Below are positions 35,901 through 49,700 of a stretch of DNA of 64,000 bases, one piece after another. The position numbers and the translations under genes were made by a program. Source of the DNA: Eopsaltria australis (taxonomy: Eukaryota; Chordata; Aves; Passeriformes; Petroicidae); NCBI GenBank assembly GCA_034509425.1, contig JAVTVJ010001870.1:144960-208959 (forward strand), read 5' to 3'. Under the pieces are notes generated by a model, which was not told the DNA's origin, searched no databases, and worked only from the letters and a program-made list of their open reading frames with translations. Each line of letters opens with the position of its first letter. Within the stretch, counting starts at the first letter, position 1.

Positions 35901-38900
35901 ATTACAGTAGAACGAATCCGTGACTCCCCGTGGGATTTCACAGTTGTTGCTGTGCTGCGTAGCACAACTGCTCACAATTTCATGGTGGTGGCAAGGCTGA
36001 CGCTCATGCCCTCCTCCCCTGGAAGGGCCCCTGGGGACAAAGGAAAAGCTCTCTAGGCTACATTTGAGCACATCTCAGCTCTGCTCTGCAATGTGCTGTG
36101 CTGAGCCCATGTGCAGTGAGACCCCATCATCTGTGCCTGCCTGATGTGTCAGGCGTGATGTGATGCTGCAGTTCTTGGCTCCATCCATGTGGGATGGAAT
36201 TACCAAGGCATGGTGCAGCCTATCTTTGCAGCTCAGTCTCAGTGTAGGAGGGGGAGCACAACACCTTTGGGTAGCACAACTGAGTCTCACAGAGGACACA
36301 GCCTCGAGCCTTCAGCAGAGGCTGGTGATGCACAAAAAAGCACAGCAGGTTTGCAGACCTTGTCTCAGCCTTCATACTGAAACTTTCTGTCCCATGAGCT
36401 GGACACAGCATGGATGACTGTGTTTAGTTTAAGTTGGGCCGTATGATCCCCTAAGCATAACATGGCTGGTTAAGTCAGAGGTAAACATGACCTAGCATAG
36501 CCTTGTGGGAGCACAACTTTTCTTTAGGGTTAAAGGTTATCACTTGTGTACTTTGCACTCCTTAGTCCCCATTCACCTCCCATAAAGGATCAGTTTCTCC
36601 TTTTAACCTCTGCATCCCTACTTTGCCCAGACCCCCATCTTATCAAACTCTGCCTGTCTGGACCATGTTTTTGAAGCAAGGTCTGATACCGCCCCTGCCA
36701 ACTGCCCTGGTCAGCCAGCCATTCACCACTGCCTGAGGACAGCAGCCTCACAGGACAGGAGGGCTTCCTCCTCATGAATTATCAACACAACTCCTTGTCT
36801 TCACATACCTGTGGACTCCTCACACCTCTCACTGCCTCTCCTCATGCTGGCTGTGTTTGGAAATTACCTCTTCAATTCGCCTTTTTTTCCAAAAATTCTC
36901 TTTAATCTCACAGACGCTTTTTATGTTTTCTTTTCTTCATGGGGCAGGGAGTAGGGAAGGAGGTGTTCAGGGAGGGTACTACCCCAACTACTGCTAAAAA
37001 TACAAAGGCAGCTTATGAACAGCCTGGCTCTTAATTGGCTGTACTCTGGGGCTTTAGGGCCTGTCCTCAGTGATGAAACAGAGATGTGCAGCTCCCTTAC
37101 AGTGCAGGACACTGCAAAAGAAGAGATTCCTGTTTAAGTGGGGGGAGACAGGGTTTGGGACAATTTGTCCAGAAGACATAGAGTGACCCCAGACAAACTC
37201 AGCTCTCCTGTCCTTCTACTTCACTGCAGCCAGCTGTTTGCCTTCCTGGGACTTTTCCCCCATCCACCTCATGCATCTGGTGAATTCTCCCAGGAGGCAT
37301 CATCATTAAGTGTCAATGTGAGAGTGAACAGAGAGCTGTTAATTGGCTTGCTTGTAAAAATAGCTTCCTTTCAGCTGGCAGGGGAGGTTGGACCCTGCAT
37401 CTTGAGTGCCCAGCCCTGAATTTTGGTAAAGTTGTGGGGGGAGTGGGTCAGTGAGGCACAGTTCCAGGTACATCACTGGAGGGACTCAGACTTGCCTTCT
37501 GCTGCAAACCTATAGTAAATGTTTTTCAGGGAAGTGACTCCAGCCTGAGACAAAAGGCAAAGTGCTCTTTTAAGTCAGGTGCACACCTGAAATGGAGAAA
37601 TGAGCATTGGAAAATACGGAGCATGCCTTCCAGCTGAGGACAAGAATGAGACAAGCCGTGGGGGTATTGTCTCTCAAGGAAGATGAAGTTAATCTGTATG
37701 CTGATGAGGGGGGGCATTTGCAAGTGGGGAAGGGGGAGGGGATTCCACAGGAAGAGTGAGTTGAAATCTGTGAAAAAAAAAAAAAAGGGCGCAAAAAGCA
37801 GGTGGGACTTCACACCTCAAGGGATCAAGGCTGGGGTGTTTATATCAGCCTGTCTTGCCTGGATTTTATTCTGGTGATGAACGTGTTCTGAAAACAAACA
37901 GAACGTTGAGGAAGAAACTTGTGGAGCAAATGACTGTTTTTTTGGTTGCTAAGCCATCTGTTCTGCTCCAGCAGCTCACTGAGGGCTCTGCCATCGCTCT
38001 CTCAATCTGCATGCATGTGTTTTTGCGGGGGTGGCTGGTGCTGGCTGGCGTGGCAGGAGGGAGTATCGGGGCGGAGGGGAGGATGTGTGTGTGCTGGGGA
38101 ACTCAAACGCTTTGAGCAAATTTGCTTGGGAGGGGAGGAGGGAGGTTGGCTGTGACAGTGTGTGCAAACATGTGTCAGAGGCCAAGCCTGGGAGCGTGTA
38201 TGTGTGGCTGTGCCTTCTGTGTGCTACAAGGTGTGTGTGCATGGGGCTGGGGGTCCTGAATTTCAGCAGCAGGGTGGGGTTTGCTGTGAGTAAGGAACCA
38301 CACTTGCACAGCTCTGCAGCTGCAAATTGCAAACCTGCCCGCAGGTGGGAGCAAAGGTGTGTCTTTGTGCATGTCCAGTAGGGGCTGTGAAGTGACACTC
38401 ACAGAGAACACATGCAGGTGGGCAACAGCAACACAACCCAGGAGGCCAAGGGAGGTCAGGTGGAGGTGCCATCCACTGGGAGAGGATGTGTGGCACACAC
38501 TGTGAACGACATGGCCGAACTGCAGAAGGAGATGAAGCCCATGCATGTGGAGTTTATGGCCAGCCCATCACTGTGCTGCAACCCAGCTCTCCTGACCTTA
38601 TGCCTGTCCATCCCACAGCAGTCTCCTCACCTTCTGCCTTGTAGCCTCATTTGTTTTGCAGTGATGAAGGATGATGGACGCATATTGATTATCTTGAACC
38701 AGGCTGTGGAGATCTTCTATCACCACACCCTTTGCCCTCATTCTCATCCTTCCCTGCTCCTTGCCAGACAAGGCAGGGTTGCCATAGCAGCTGACGACTT
38801 GCACTCTCAGGCAGTAGCAGTAAAAAAGACGAGTTGTATGAAGAAACCTATGGCCTGTTTGTGTTCCTGTCTCCTGGGAAAGGCAGCTGGGATGCCTTTG

Positions 38901-40591
38901 GCAACCTTCTGAGGCTGGTGGTTACCTCAGAGCACCCAGCTGCCATGCTGGGGGAGAGCTGCTGCCGTACTGGGTGTGCATGGTGCTGCTTGCCCACAAC
39001 CAGTCTTGTCCAGCTGCTGGATTGGATTTCGTGCTGCCCCATCTGAAAGTTAAACTGTGCTACCACAGCACTGAATGCACAATGGTCTCCAGGCTGCTCC
39101 AAGCTGGCAGTGCAGACATCCTCCACATTGAATCCTAGCTCTTCAGGCATCTCATGTCACTCAGACTCGCTGCTGCACTGCAGGAGCTCACAGGGCAGCA
39201 GGTTCCACCCCAGAAGCAGCTGCATTAAAAAAGTGAGTTGAATGTCTGCTCTAAGCCTAACGGTTTAAAGAATGCATTCGAGTGGTAGCAGAAAGAGAGC
39301 TGCTTGTACCACAGCTGGTATCTGAAAAGATGACATTCCACTTCGAGGATAATATTTTATGTTTGTATGTTTTTAAGCATTTGTTCCTTAGGACAAAATT
39401 CTAGATCTTTGGATTTTTCAGGGTGAATCATTCTTACATTTTTATTGTGTGGTAATGTCCTGGTGCATCTTCTCACAAACACTTCAGTGGCCTTATTTGT
39501 ATGACTCAGGGCCTTTATAAAGGATATTGTCCCCCTCCAAAACCACAGACCCCCACAACCACCCATCCCCAACAAAAAAATCCACCAAGATCTTAGCTTT
39601 GCCTATGGGGCAAACCACATCCCACAGACATTAGAATTAGATTTGAAGGAAGTAGGAGAAGAAAGTAAGTGAGGTCTGCTGACAGTGACAAGAAGGGAAA
39701 ATGGAAAAATAGTTTGAAAGAAGGAAAGTCATGAGAAGCAGAGGGAGGTGAGGCATGCAACTGTGATGGGTTCTTTGTTCAAATGGAAAGTGCAGTAATC
39801 TCTCCATATTTAGGTGGCGTTTGAGTGAACCTGATTGGGATTTACTAGAGAATAAAAATGCCCTAATTGAAAGCAAGTAGAGACAATTTGTATTGATAAT
39901 AGTAGAAATCATCAAATAATGGAATTGTTTAAAATCTATTAGTTTGTTCCATGCAGTGAGAGGAACGGGTTTATTATCTCGCAATAGAAAATATTAAAAG
40001 GAGAACCCAGTCTGCTGGTCCTCTATGCAGATTAAAGACATAATTTATTGAAGCAATTTATTTTCTGTTGGGAAGAAGGGGAAAAATGGAAAAATGTGAT
40101 AAGAGCTGCAATCAAGTCTTGGATTCTTAATTTGAAGACCTACCTCTTATCTGCCTTCTTTCAATCATTAGGAAAAAAATTACTCATTCCTTCACTGGGT
40201 TTAAAGCTGCAGGAGCAGAGAGTGTGGCTGGGAAAAAAAAATAAGATCTCATGAGGGGGGCTGTTACTCACCTCTTCAGTTTTATATTATTGACAGCAGT
40301 TGCTTCAAATCCAAGGCAAATAACCCTTTGGCTGTCTGGAGTAGCAGCAGGCGGAGCTTAGAGGTCAGCTCTGAGGTGTTGCCTGTCTAATCCTTCCCGA
40401 GGACTAAAGGAACATGTTGCTAAACCAGAGATTAATTCAGAGCTGCTTAATTCATTCATTCTGTCTGTCTGTCTCTGGGCAACTCTGGCCCTTACAAACC
40501 AGAGCGAAGGAATGACAAATTACTTTGGTTTTCACAGTTACAGTCCCTTCCAATCAGTGGGAATTCAAGTGCCTAAATAGGAATGAGGCAC

Positions 40592-40795
40592 TCACAGAAT
40601 CACACAATATGCTGATTCTGAACATCAAGTCCAGCTCCTGGCCCTGCACAGGACACCCCAAAAGCCACACCATGTGCCTGAGAGAATTGTCCAAACACTT
40701 CTTGAATTCTGTCAGGCTTGGTGCTGTGACCACTTCCCTGGGGAGCTGTTCCAGTGCTCAAGCACCCTCTGGGTGCAGAACCTTGGGAAAGGAAA
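40592..40795 (-). mobile_element. 5'-truncated CR1 LINE 3' end
   Basis: The + strand starts CACAGAATCACAC, the reverse complement of the ATTCTGTGATTC-type CR1 terminal repeat. It continues with the typical avian CR1 3' region in reverse (for example CTGTCAGGCTTGGTGCTGTG, and CCTGGGGAGCTGTTCCAGTG at about 40738). Similarity fades after about 40795. The element therefore lies on the minus strand with its 3' end at about 40592. It is a typical 5'-truncated, non-autonomous copy of about 200 bp. This CR1 flavour is common in neoavian genomes. Confidence 0.85.
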
Positions 40796-43700
40796 ATTTT
40801 TGGTTTGTCCCAGGGGACTTGAGCATACCCATATGCAGAAGCAGCAGTTCCAGAATTTTTGCAGTCCCAGGGATTTTTCTGCTTGGTGCCAGAACACCAT
40901 GTTGATCGGAGACATTGCAAATACTATCTCATGCTCCTAAGATAAATAGCTGGATTCTGCCTTTAAAAACAGTAGGCAGGGTAAAATGAAGACATTGAAT
41001 TGCAATTTAAAATATTTTAAGAAAGCTATCTGAGGATTCAAGATGAACTTAGTACAGCAAAGACCATGGCTAAGAGTCTTGTCTATAAAAATCCATTACA
41101 TCCTGTAGAGAGGATAAAAGCCATTAGAGAAGGTATAAAGATAAAACCTAGAGATGTGGTTGGAGTAGGTTTAAAGCAGGGGAGCCAAAACCAAATGTAC
41201 ACTGCTAAGAGAATAATGCTGGGGGGAAGTTTGTGGTGTGGATCCAAGTTGGGATCTTAGTCTCAGCCTGAGCCAGAAAGTAGGGCCAGGGTTCATTACA
41301 AGAGACAGTCTAGAGCTGCCGTGGTATTGGGGCTGGGATGGAGCTGCTAAAACACTATCTGTTCTGACAATACATTTCTGTGTGAGATATTATTTTCCAC
41401 ACTTGTGCTTTGCTATGGAATTAATACTAGATAATTACACCTTTGAAAGACTCTTTCTGTCTAAGTGCTTATTTCTTGTGTGCAACTTCCAATCAGTTCT
41501 TCTTCTGTGACCATTGTCCTTTCAGGCATCTGTGCATGCTTGGTACCTTAACACACACTCATTTCTTCTCTTCATTTTAACCTCTTTCTTCTACCTCTGA
41601 TCTGCATAGGGACAAGGTAACAGTGTCCTCTGCCTGTAGGGAGGAAATTTCTGTTTCCTCTATTTCTCACTGTGAGAACTCCCTAGTATATACTATTAAA
41701 GTAGGTCTTGGACAAAAAAAGTCTCCCCACCTTCAAGAAAACACAATCTTCTTTTTCAACTTCCTAGCATGGCTACAACCTCTTTAACCATCTGCCCAGC
41801 ATCTTTCTAAACAGGAGTCACTCAAGCATATTTGTACATTCTACTACTTGTCTAGGTGCAGTGATTGACAGCTGCTTTGATTCAAACTCAGCCAAATACA
41901 AAATACAACAGTTGAGACCAAGAAATTAAAAGGCTAAGGATTGTCCTTCTGAAAAAGATTCTCATCATTAATTTATTTAAACTGGGACAGTAGGAATGGT
42001 AAAAATAACTCACCCATACTTTTGAGAGCAGACCAGATTACTGGGGGAGTAGATTGAGCAGCTATGTCAGCTGCAATTTTTTTTTTTTCCTTTGGATTCA
42101 GTAGTCACACAGCTTCATATCTGTATGCACAGATACACTGGGCATGTACAAACCTCTTCATCACAAATATAATGGTGTAAGAGCTGCCCACCTACTCCCA
42201 GTGGCACTTGCAGTAACCAGCACACCCAGGGGTGTGGCAATTAACCCAATGTATTCTATGTTTCTATAATTCTGTGATCCTGCTTTTGGATGCTCAGTAG
42301 CCCTAGCAAGGGGAGGCATGACAGGGGTGGCTTTGACAACTCATTTGCACAGTGCCTCAAAACCAAGTCTTGGCAGAGGATTCTGCTGACTCCTGCAATG
42401 CAGCCAAGAGGGAATGCCAGTATTTGTATTTTGAACTTTCTCCTTCCTTTGCTCTGTTTAGTGCTTCATATCTGTTTCTTGGAGGCAGAAGGAAGGAAGT
42501 TTTGCCTTCTGTCCTTTTCTAGGTATGTGTCTGGGTGTTGGTCCATGTTCACTGCACGGAGAGACTCTTTCCTCAAGATACAAAAATCCTCGAAAATGAG
42601 CAGAGTGAAAGATGGAACTGACAGATTTGTTGAACAAGGGGGTTGGACCTGAGATGACTGATGTTGTCAGTACTGGAAAGAGCAGTCAGGCTGGGCTGGG
42701 GAGACTAAAGGAGGGATAGTGGGGCTGAGGCTAGGGATCAGGGATGGAACAGTCCACGTATCTTAACTAATGCTCTCTGGCAGAGTAGCAGCACTAATGG
42801 ATATTAAAAGTGTCAGCTTCAAGATTTAGCAAAATGGTACCTCTCCTGATGCATCTCATCCTGGCATATAGAGCCCAGAGCAGAGGAAAAATTAGGGCCA
42901 ACAGGCTGTATGTGCTGAGCAGAGGGCTGCCCTTTCCTCTTGTCAGGGACCTTAATCCTGTGACTCCACACCTCATGATGACAATCCTGTGCAGTGCTGT
43001 TTGCTAACAGCATGCCTGTTTCTAGGTGGGGAGCCATTCTTCAACATCCACACAGACCTGCTCCCCTCCTCCATGCCCAGTGGTGCCTTTCTCTTGAGAA
43101 GAACGAAGGGGGAGACATGTCCACCCCTCAAAGGGAAGGAGGAAGCTTCTGTATGGAGCCATCTCCCCTGGAAGGAGTGAGTGGTTGGCTGCTGGCTGGA
43201 ACCTTGTTGGGTGTTTCTATCCTGTTCTGGTGGCAGCACCATCCTCAGCCAGGTATGGCCTGACTCTCTGGTCTGTGGCAGAACTCAGGCAAAAAAGACA
43301 CTGACATGCCCCAGCCCTTGGAGACTCTCTGTGGAGAGGTGGTGAGAAGAAGGGATTCCTCTGCCTTTCCTCACTGAGCAGATGCGAAAGCACTGCACAT
43401 GGGGTACCAAAAGGAAAAAGGGAAAGGAAAGGGCATTCAGGAAGAGGTGTAGCAAGGTAGCCTTTGCTATTTCCATGCACTCCCCTTAATCTGCTCTGCT
43501 GTCCCCTTGTATCTGTGATGGGTCTTTTTTTGGCACAGCAGGGATGGCGACAGGTGTCTGACTTGCGTGCTGGGAGGGAAGGCTAATGAAGGGGTAACTA
43601 TGATGCCCCAACCCTTTCCTGCTCATAGGAACACTGGGTTTCATTCCCATTTATCCATACTCCTGGCTCACCCTCCAGAGTCCTGAAAAAACTGAGTTTT

Positions 43701-46700
43701 GTCCTTCTGCTGCTTAGCAGAGTCAGCCTGGCCTCACAAAGCTGGACTCCATCTCCCTCTCAGGTTTTCCTTGGCTGCACTCTGATTTGATCCATCTTTT
43801 CCTCAAGTGGCTGACTGCCACACTGCCAGCACTGGAGATGGAAGACCTTGTTACCCAGCCAGCGGGGAGCATTGCCCCTGGGGCAGACAAGTTGTCAGTG
43901 ACCCAAGAAATGCAGGGTTTTTTGCAAGCTTACTCACAGCTTAAGAGCAAACCCTCAGGTCCCTTCCTGGCTTCCTCCAGGCTAGAGAAGAAAAATGTGC
44001 ATAGAAATGTCTCACAACTTCATTGTGCTAATACCCACTGTGTCAGAGGCAGTCACCCTAAAATCTCCAAATTACTAAATTATTGCCACTGACAAATCTT
44101 CCTTTATTTAGTTCACATCTCTTTCACTTCCAGTCAGACTGCTCTGCACCTGAGCAGCACCCCAAAGTCAGCTCTGTGTGACAGAGACCACTGCAATGCC
44201 TGAGGTCTTCTTATAAAAAACCCAGAGAGTAAGGCAGAAATAGATGCACTATTTGGGCTTCTCCTTAGTCGTGCAAACCCTGACACCAGCTTTTGTCTCC
44301 TGATGCACAGGGTTCTCAGGCATTTGCCCTATGTGTTCCCCTGTTGCAAAGTCTGGGTCTCACTAGGAAATTTGGGTGGCTGTGAGTTAGCACACAGGTT
44401 TGGGAGGGAGCCCCAGGCCTTCCCTGCCCTCACCCCTTCAGGGCAGCTGTAGAACTGGGCAGGGAGCACAAATCCACCTGGGACTGTAGCACACAGACTT
44501 GCAGTCCCATGCAAGATGGAGGGAGGGCTCATACTTGGATCCAGCTCTATTTCTCATCTTTTCTTCCTTCTAGGTATTAGAACCTGGACAGGGGAAGGAG
44601 GCATGGGATTAAGGTCTCTGCAACAGTAGGGAAACAGCATTGCTAAGTGTTTGTCCCTTGGAAGGCATTTGACCTCCTCACCTCCTCGAGGGCAGAGGAT
44701 TTAACAAGATGAACTCTTTTAGATGCTTTGCAGAGAAGAGGCAGATCCAGCAGAGCAAATCCCAGATTTTAGATGACAAAGAGGATTTTTATAAAGGAAT
44801 GTACCTTGTGGGAAGCAGTGCATATATCCCCTCTAAATGCCCACCACCCTCCTCGTGCTGACCTGGCTGCAAACCCTTGTACAAATCCAGTGCCTGCCTA
44901 TGAGATTTGTGTGGTGTCAAGGGGTAAAGTCCTCCCTTTCTCCTGTACAGACATTCTTCCAAAGCCTCAGTGGCTGGGACACACACTGCAGGAGCATGGA
45001 GAGGGTCTGGAGCAGCAAGGAGGTATTGCGAGCATCCCTGATGAGGTGAGGTGCTCAGCTGGTTTGGGTATTCTGGTCACAGCAGCATGCAAAATCACAT
45101 TATGGCTTTACTATGGTGAGTTTAATACACTGAACCCTTCATTGCGCCAGCTGCCCCTGGCAGGCATCTCTGAAATTCGCAGCAACAAGTTTTCAATCTC
45201 TTAGCAATTCCCATCTCATAGGACCAGCCTGTCTGCTCTGAGGAGGGGAAATATGCAACAGCTCCCAAGCCTTCCTGGAGGACAGGGGCTTTCCTCTTCT
45301 CCTTCTTCCCTCACAGCAATGAACCCCTGGGTTTGCATCTTTGCTCCCAGCACTTCATGGATTCACCTGCAGTTCTGGCTGCCCAGGCCAGCAAGCCTGG
45401 CTCTGAAGGGTGCAAGATAAACATTGGCCTTCCCTTGAAAAAAACAGAAACCAAAGGACAAAGCTGAGCTGCATGTGGTGCAGAGATGTTTGGGTCAGGT
45501 GCAGGGAAGCATAGGAGGGCAAACACCTGGGAGATGTAAGGGCACACTGAACAGCAGGAGTTCAGCTGTCTGAGGAAAGGAGTGCATGGAAATGATACAC
45601 ATTCTCACCATTTTGTCCTAAGTATCATACAAGTTAATAATTTCCTTAAAGTCCCAGCACCTGGAGTCAAGGTAATGAAAAGATAATTTCAATTCTCAGA
45701 CCAAATATGAAAAGGAATGAGTGAAGCAAGATTCTGTCTCTTCTCCAGACAAAACTCTCAAAATATAACTAGGCAACACTGAAATAAAATCTTGTGATTT
45801 TTTTAAAGCCCAGTCTTATGTTTGGTGAAATTGATGATAAATTGATGTAACTTGGGAGGGATGATGGTCAAATGGCAAATGGATGTAACAAAGCACTGTA
45901 GTAACTCAGAGCTGGCTGCTCTGTCTCTTTCTACTGTCTCCCTAGAAGTCTCTCTAGCCTTTCTCTGTGCAAACCACACTTAGTTATGCTGAATCCCTTC
46001 TGGAGAGGGAACCAAGCAGGCCCCTGGATATTGAAATCACAGCTCCAGAGCACAGTGATGCAAATGGTGAGGAAAGTGGAGGGCTGCAGCAAGGAAAACA
46101 GTCCTACACAACACAGCCCCTGTGCTCTATGATTATTACTTCAGACTTGCCAACCCTCCCTTCTCTTCCCTCCCTTCTCTTTCCTCCCCTGTTACCATGC
46201 TGTTTATTCTGGCTCTATTATTGGCTCCCACTTTTGTTTTTTTTTTTTTTCCTCATCCTACCTGTATTTGCTGAAAGCCAAGCACAATACCATGAGAAGA
46301 AGGGGATATCTGTGATGCAAATTCTGAGGATCTTCTCCCACTCAGGCACAAAAAATCCACAGGTTCACTTTCCATGCAGAAAGTGAAAATGTGCAGAGCT
46401 GTCTCTGTCCCTCTCCCTCCACTGAGGGCTGGTCCTGGAAGCCCTGGCAGAATTTGGGGTGTTTTTCTCAGTCAGAAGGCAGCAGGCAAATCACTGTTAT
46501 CTGTGTGTCTTCCTTTTCAGGGAGGGCTGTGTGTCTTTTTCATTTAGGTAATAACAGGCTTTTGGCAGCACCTCCAGCAAAAACCCAAGCTGCAGGTGAG
46601 CAGCAGGAGCAGAAGAGTTTGGCTGGGGTTTAACAGCTCACATTCCTCTGACAATAGGGGGTTTTCCCAGAGCTCTGCCAAGGCAGGCTGAGTCCGTCCA

Positions 46701-49700
46701 GGCAGCAGGAGGGCAGGGGAGGCAGCATCAGGAAAAACGGGATTTGTTAAGGTGAGTTTATGGAGAGGGATGAGCAAAGCCCACAAGGTGGAAGGGAAAG
46801 AGAAGCCAGAGGCAGAGGTGAGGGGAAAGGATTCAAGCAGAGAGAAAGAAAATGAAGAGAATAGAGGATTCTTGAAAGACCATAGATTTGGACAAAGTTA
46901 AGAAGAGTCAAAATTTCTGATAATGACAGAAAGTCCCCAAAGTGGTATTTTTAAAGAAACAGAATACTAGCTTTCTGCACACTTTATGCCATGTTGGGGG
47001 AAGGGTCAATTACAAGCTCCAAAAAAATCCTGACTTATGTGAATTTTCACACAATTGTAGGGGTTTATATTTCTCTGCCTTTTATTTTCTCTCCCATGTT
47101 GCAGTAGAAGATAAATGAGAGAGCACACACACAAAAAAACACCCAACAAACAAAAAAAGCAAACAACCAAATCCAACAAACCCAAAAGCAAATACCCAAG
47201 CTCAAACTCAGCTATGTGGTGCTTGTTAATATATTCAGACTATTTCAAGGTGTCTCTCCCCAACAAGTCAATTTTAAAACCTCAATTTTTCCACCTCTGC
47301 GAAAAAGGATTGAATACAATTTTCCATGTTCACATTGCACATTTGTCTCCCATGTGCTGCTGGATGGTTATACCTTTTTGACCTTTTGGCCCACTGGGAG
47401 GTCTGTGACCCCCAAAGGAGGCTCTGACTTACCTATGAATGTGATCCCAATCAGATAGGGCTTCACTGTCACTCAGAAGCTTGCTGACTAGCAATAAATA
47501 TTCATAGAACTGATTAGATGTTAATTGCACAAATCACCACCTCTTCAGCCAACTCCAGGAACCTTGCTGCCACCCACCATAGTTAAAGAGGCAGCAGAAA
47601 ACGTCTCTTCTGTAGGTCCCTTAAGGTCAATTTGGTACCTCAGGTGGAAGAGGTTAAATGACTCACCTTGCCACATCGCTTAAAGCAGCCACAACAGCCC
47701 TTCCCCAGTTCTTCCCCAGGTGAAGGAAGGGCTGTGCTTCTGCTGGTGTAGCCCCCAGGGCCAGGAGCCCAGAGACATCTCTGCAGTCTGTCCTGCGCTC
47801 CTCTCCCCACACACTGCTTGCTGTCCAACCCCACAAGGACTGCCCTTCCCTGCTCCTCTGTTACCTCCGTTCTTCCCATCCAGGCACTTTTGCCAGGTCC
47901 CCTCAGCAAGGTACAGGAGCAAAGCGTGCTGTGCTGGCAGGACATATGGCCCTGTCCCTGCACAGGCTGTGCCTTTGAGGGCCCATATGTGATGGCCACC
48001 TTGCACCATCTCCACTGTCTCCCTGAAGTGTTGGGCTGGCACGTCCAGTGACATGACTCTCCGTCCCCACAGAGGAGCACAGCTGTCAGACACGAGGTGT
48101 CCCTTGGTGGTGTGACACAGAGGCCATGGCAGAGGCTGCAGGCTGCTCAATGGGTGTTCCTACCTTGCATCTTCCTGACATTTGTGCTGCTCCTGCTCTG
48201 GAGCTGAGGTGGAGCTGTTCTTGTCAGTGCCAGCCCTTCTTCACTGATGGCCCATAGAGACCCAGACTCCTCCACCCTCCCTAACTCATTCCTTGCATCC
48301 CTCTGCCCCACCATCCACAGACTTCTTGAACTTGGCCCAGCAGCACCAGCCTTCTGCATAAAACTGCTGTCTGTATACAGGCTCATACACATGGGAGTGT
48401 GCTAACCTGGGACAGGCAACATTCATCTTCATTGCAGAGAGGCAGCAGGATTGGAAATGGCACGGCAAGATGAGACTGCTGCATGCCCCTGTCACAGGCA
48501 CTTAGAGCAGAGACACTGCAGATGTGACAGCACTGACACTCCAAGAAATCCTGGTCAGGTCGCCACCACTGTCTGCCTGGGCTTCCTGCAGCCCCCCAAA
48601 TGGGCCCTCTGCTAGGCTGGAGGCAGAACTGATCCAGAGCAAGGTGCAGCAGAGATGACACGGTGCCTCTGAGAGCTGTCCTGCTCTCTACCTTTGTGCT
48701 CTGGCCTTTCCATGTGAAATGCACACTCAAGAAAAATCTAAGAAGGAAGATCCCACCCTCAGGTAGCCAGTTGCTTTCCAACCATCAAACATAAGAGGTG
48801 GAAGACAGAAGGAACTGCTTCTGTTGGGCTCACAAAACTGACTGCACCATTCCAACCAGCTCCAATACAACTGGGCTGTACTTCTTTCCATACAAATGAC
48901 TGATCTTGAAGGGAAAAGACTGGCTCCCATCCCTCTGAGGCCATTGCAATAGCTTTCCATTCCTATGGATTTATGGTACAAGCTGACGAAACTGTTGTCC
49001 TCTCTTAGCGTCCATCCCTGCACTGCTGTGGAGGGTGAGGTACAAGTGCTCATGCAGAGGGAGTTAAAAGGCTGGCAGTCCTGGTGCATATAACCCTGTT
49101 TAGCTGGCAGGAAAGAGCTCCTTGATTTTCCTGTTGTGCTGAAGGCTGTGTGACGCACAGCTGAGCAGTTTCAGGCCTGACAGGAATAGTGTCTCTAATG
49201 GGTGCTCTCACCTTGCCACTGAACACCATCCTGGCCAACCTGCATGCAGAGTCTTGCCTCCATTTCCTCCTGAGCCCCCATCACCGCGAGCATTCACCCC
49301 CTGGCAAAGGAAAGGTTCAACTGATGTCCTTTGATTGCTCTCAATCCATAATTCAGTCCAGCGTGCCTCCATTTGTGCACTGTCCTTCCCCTCCACCTCA
49401 CAGAGATTTTCTCTATCTAAGCTGTACTGCATGAGGCTACTGGCTCTTCCCACAGCTGCTCTATCTCTGTCACTGCAAACAATTTCTAGAATGCCTTTTT
49501 AAAATGCATTAGCCTTCCAAAAAGAAGCTGATGAACAGGGGGCATGAGGACAGGAAGGAGTGGGGAGGAGGCAGGATGCAGCCATGTGGTCTATTCCACA
49601 CATCTGCAGTATTCTCCTCCCAGCCCTTTTATGAAAATAGATGGACATTTATTATGAAAAGGAATGGCTGGGTATATGCAGGAAGCCTTAGGCAGGCAGG

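Larger units (their letters stand above)
20891..40591. other. Intergenic, no gene seen
   Basis: No supported gene lies in this roughly 20-kb stretch. The longest ATG-started open frame is a 195-codon minus-strand one (21505-22092) with no recognisable domain. Other content is a short GT repeat (about 26441-26461), a pyrimidine-rich tract (26730-26942), a 17-bp direct duplication around 35535-35570, an A-run at about 37771-37784 and AT-rich patches at 32770-32870 and 39770-40110. The rest looks like unique intergenic DNA. Confidence 0.55.

Noticed and set aside
42235..42290. Possible CR1 3' tail (TTCTATAATTCTGTGATCC)
   Set aside because: Only the terminal repeat-like words are present, and the upstream sequence does not look like CR1, so it is too short to call.
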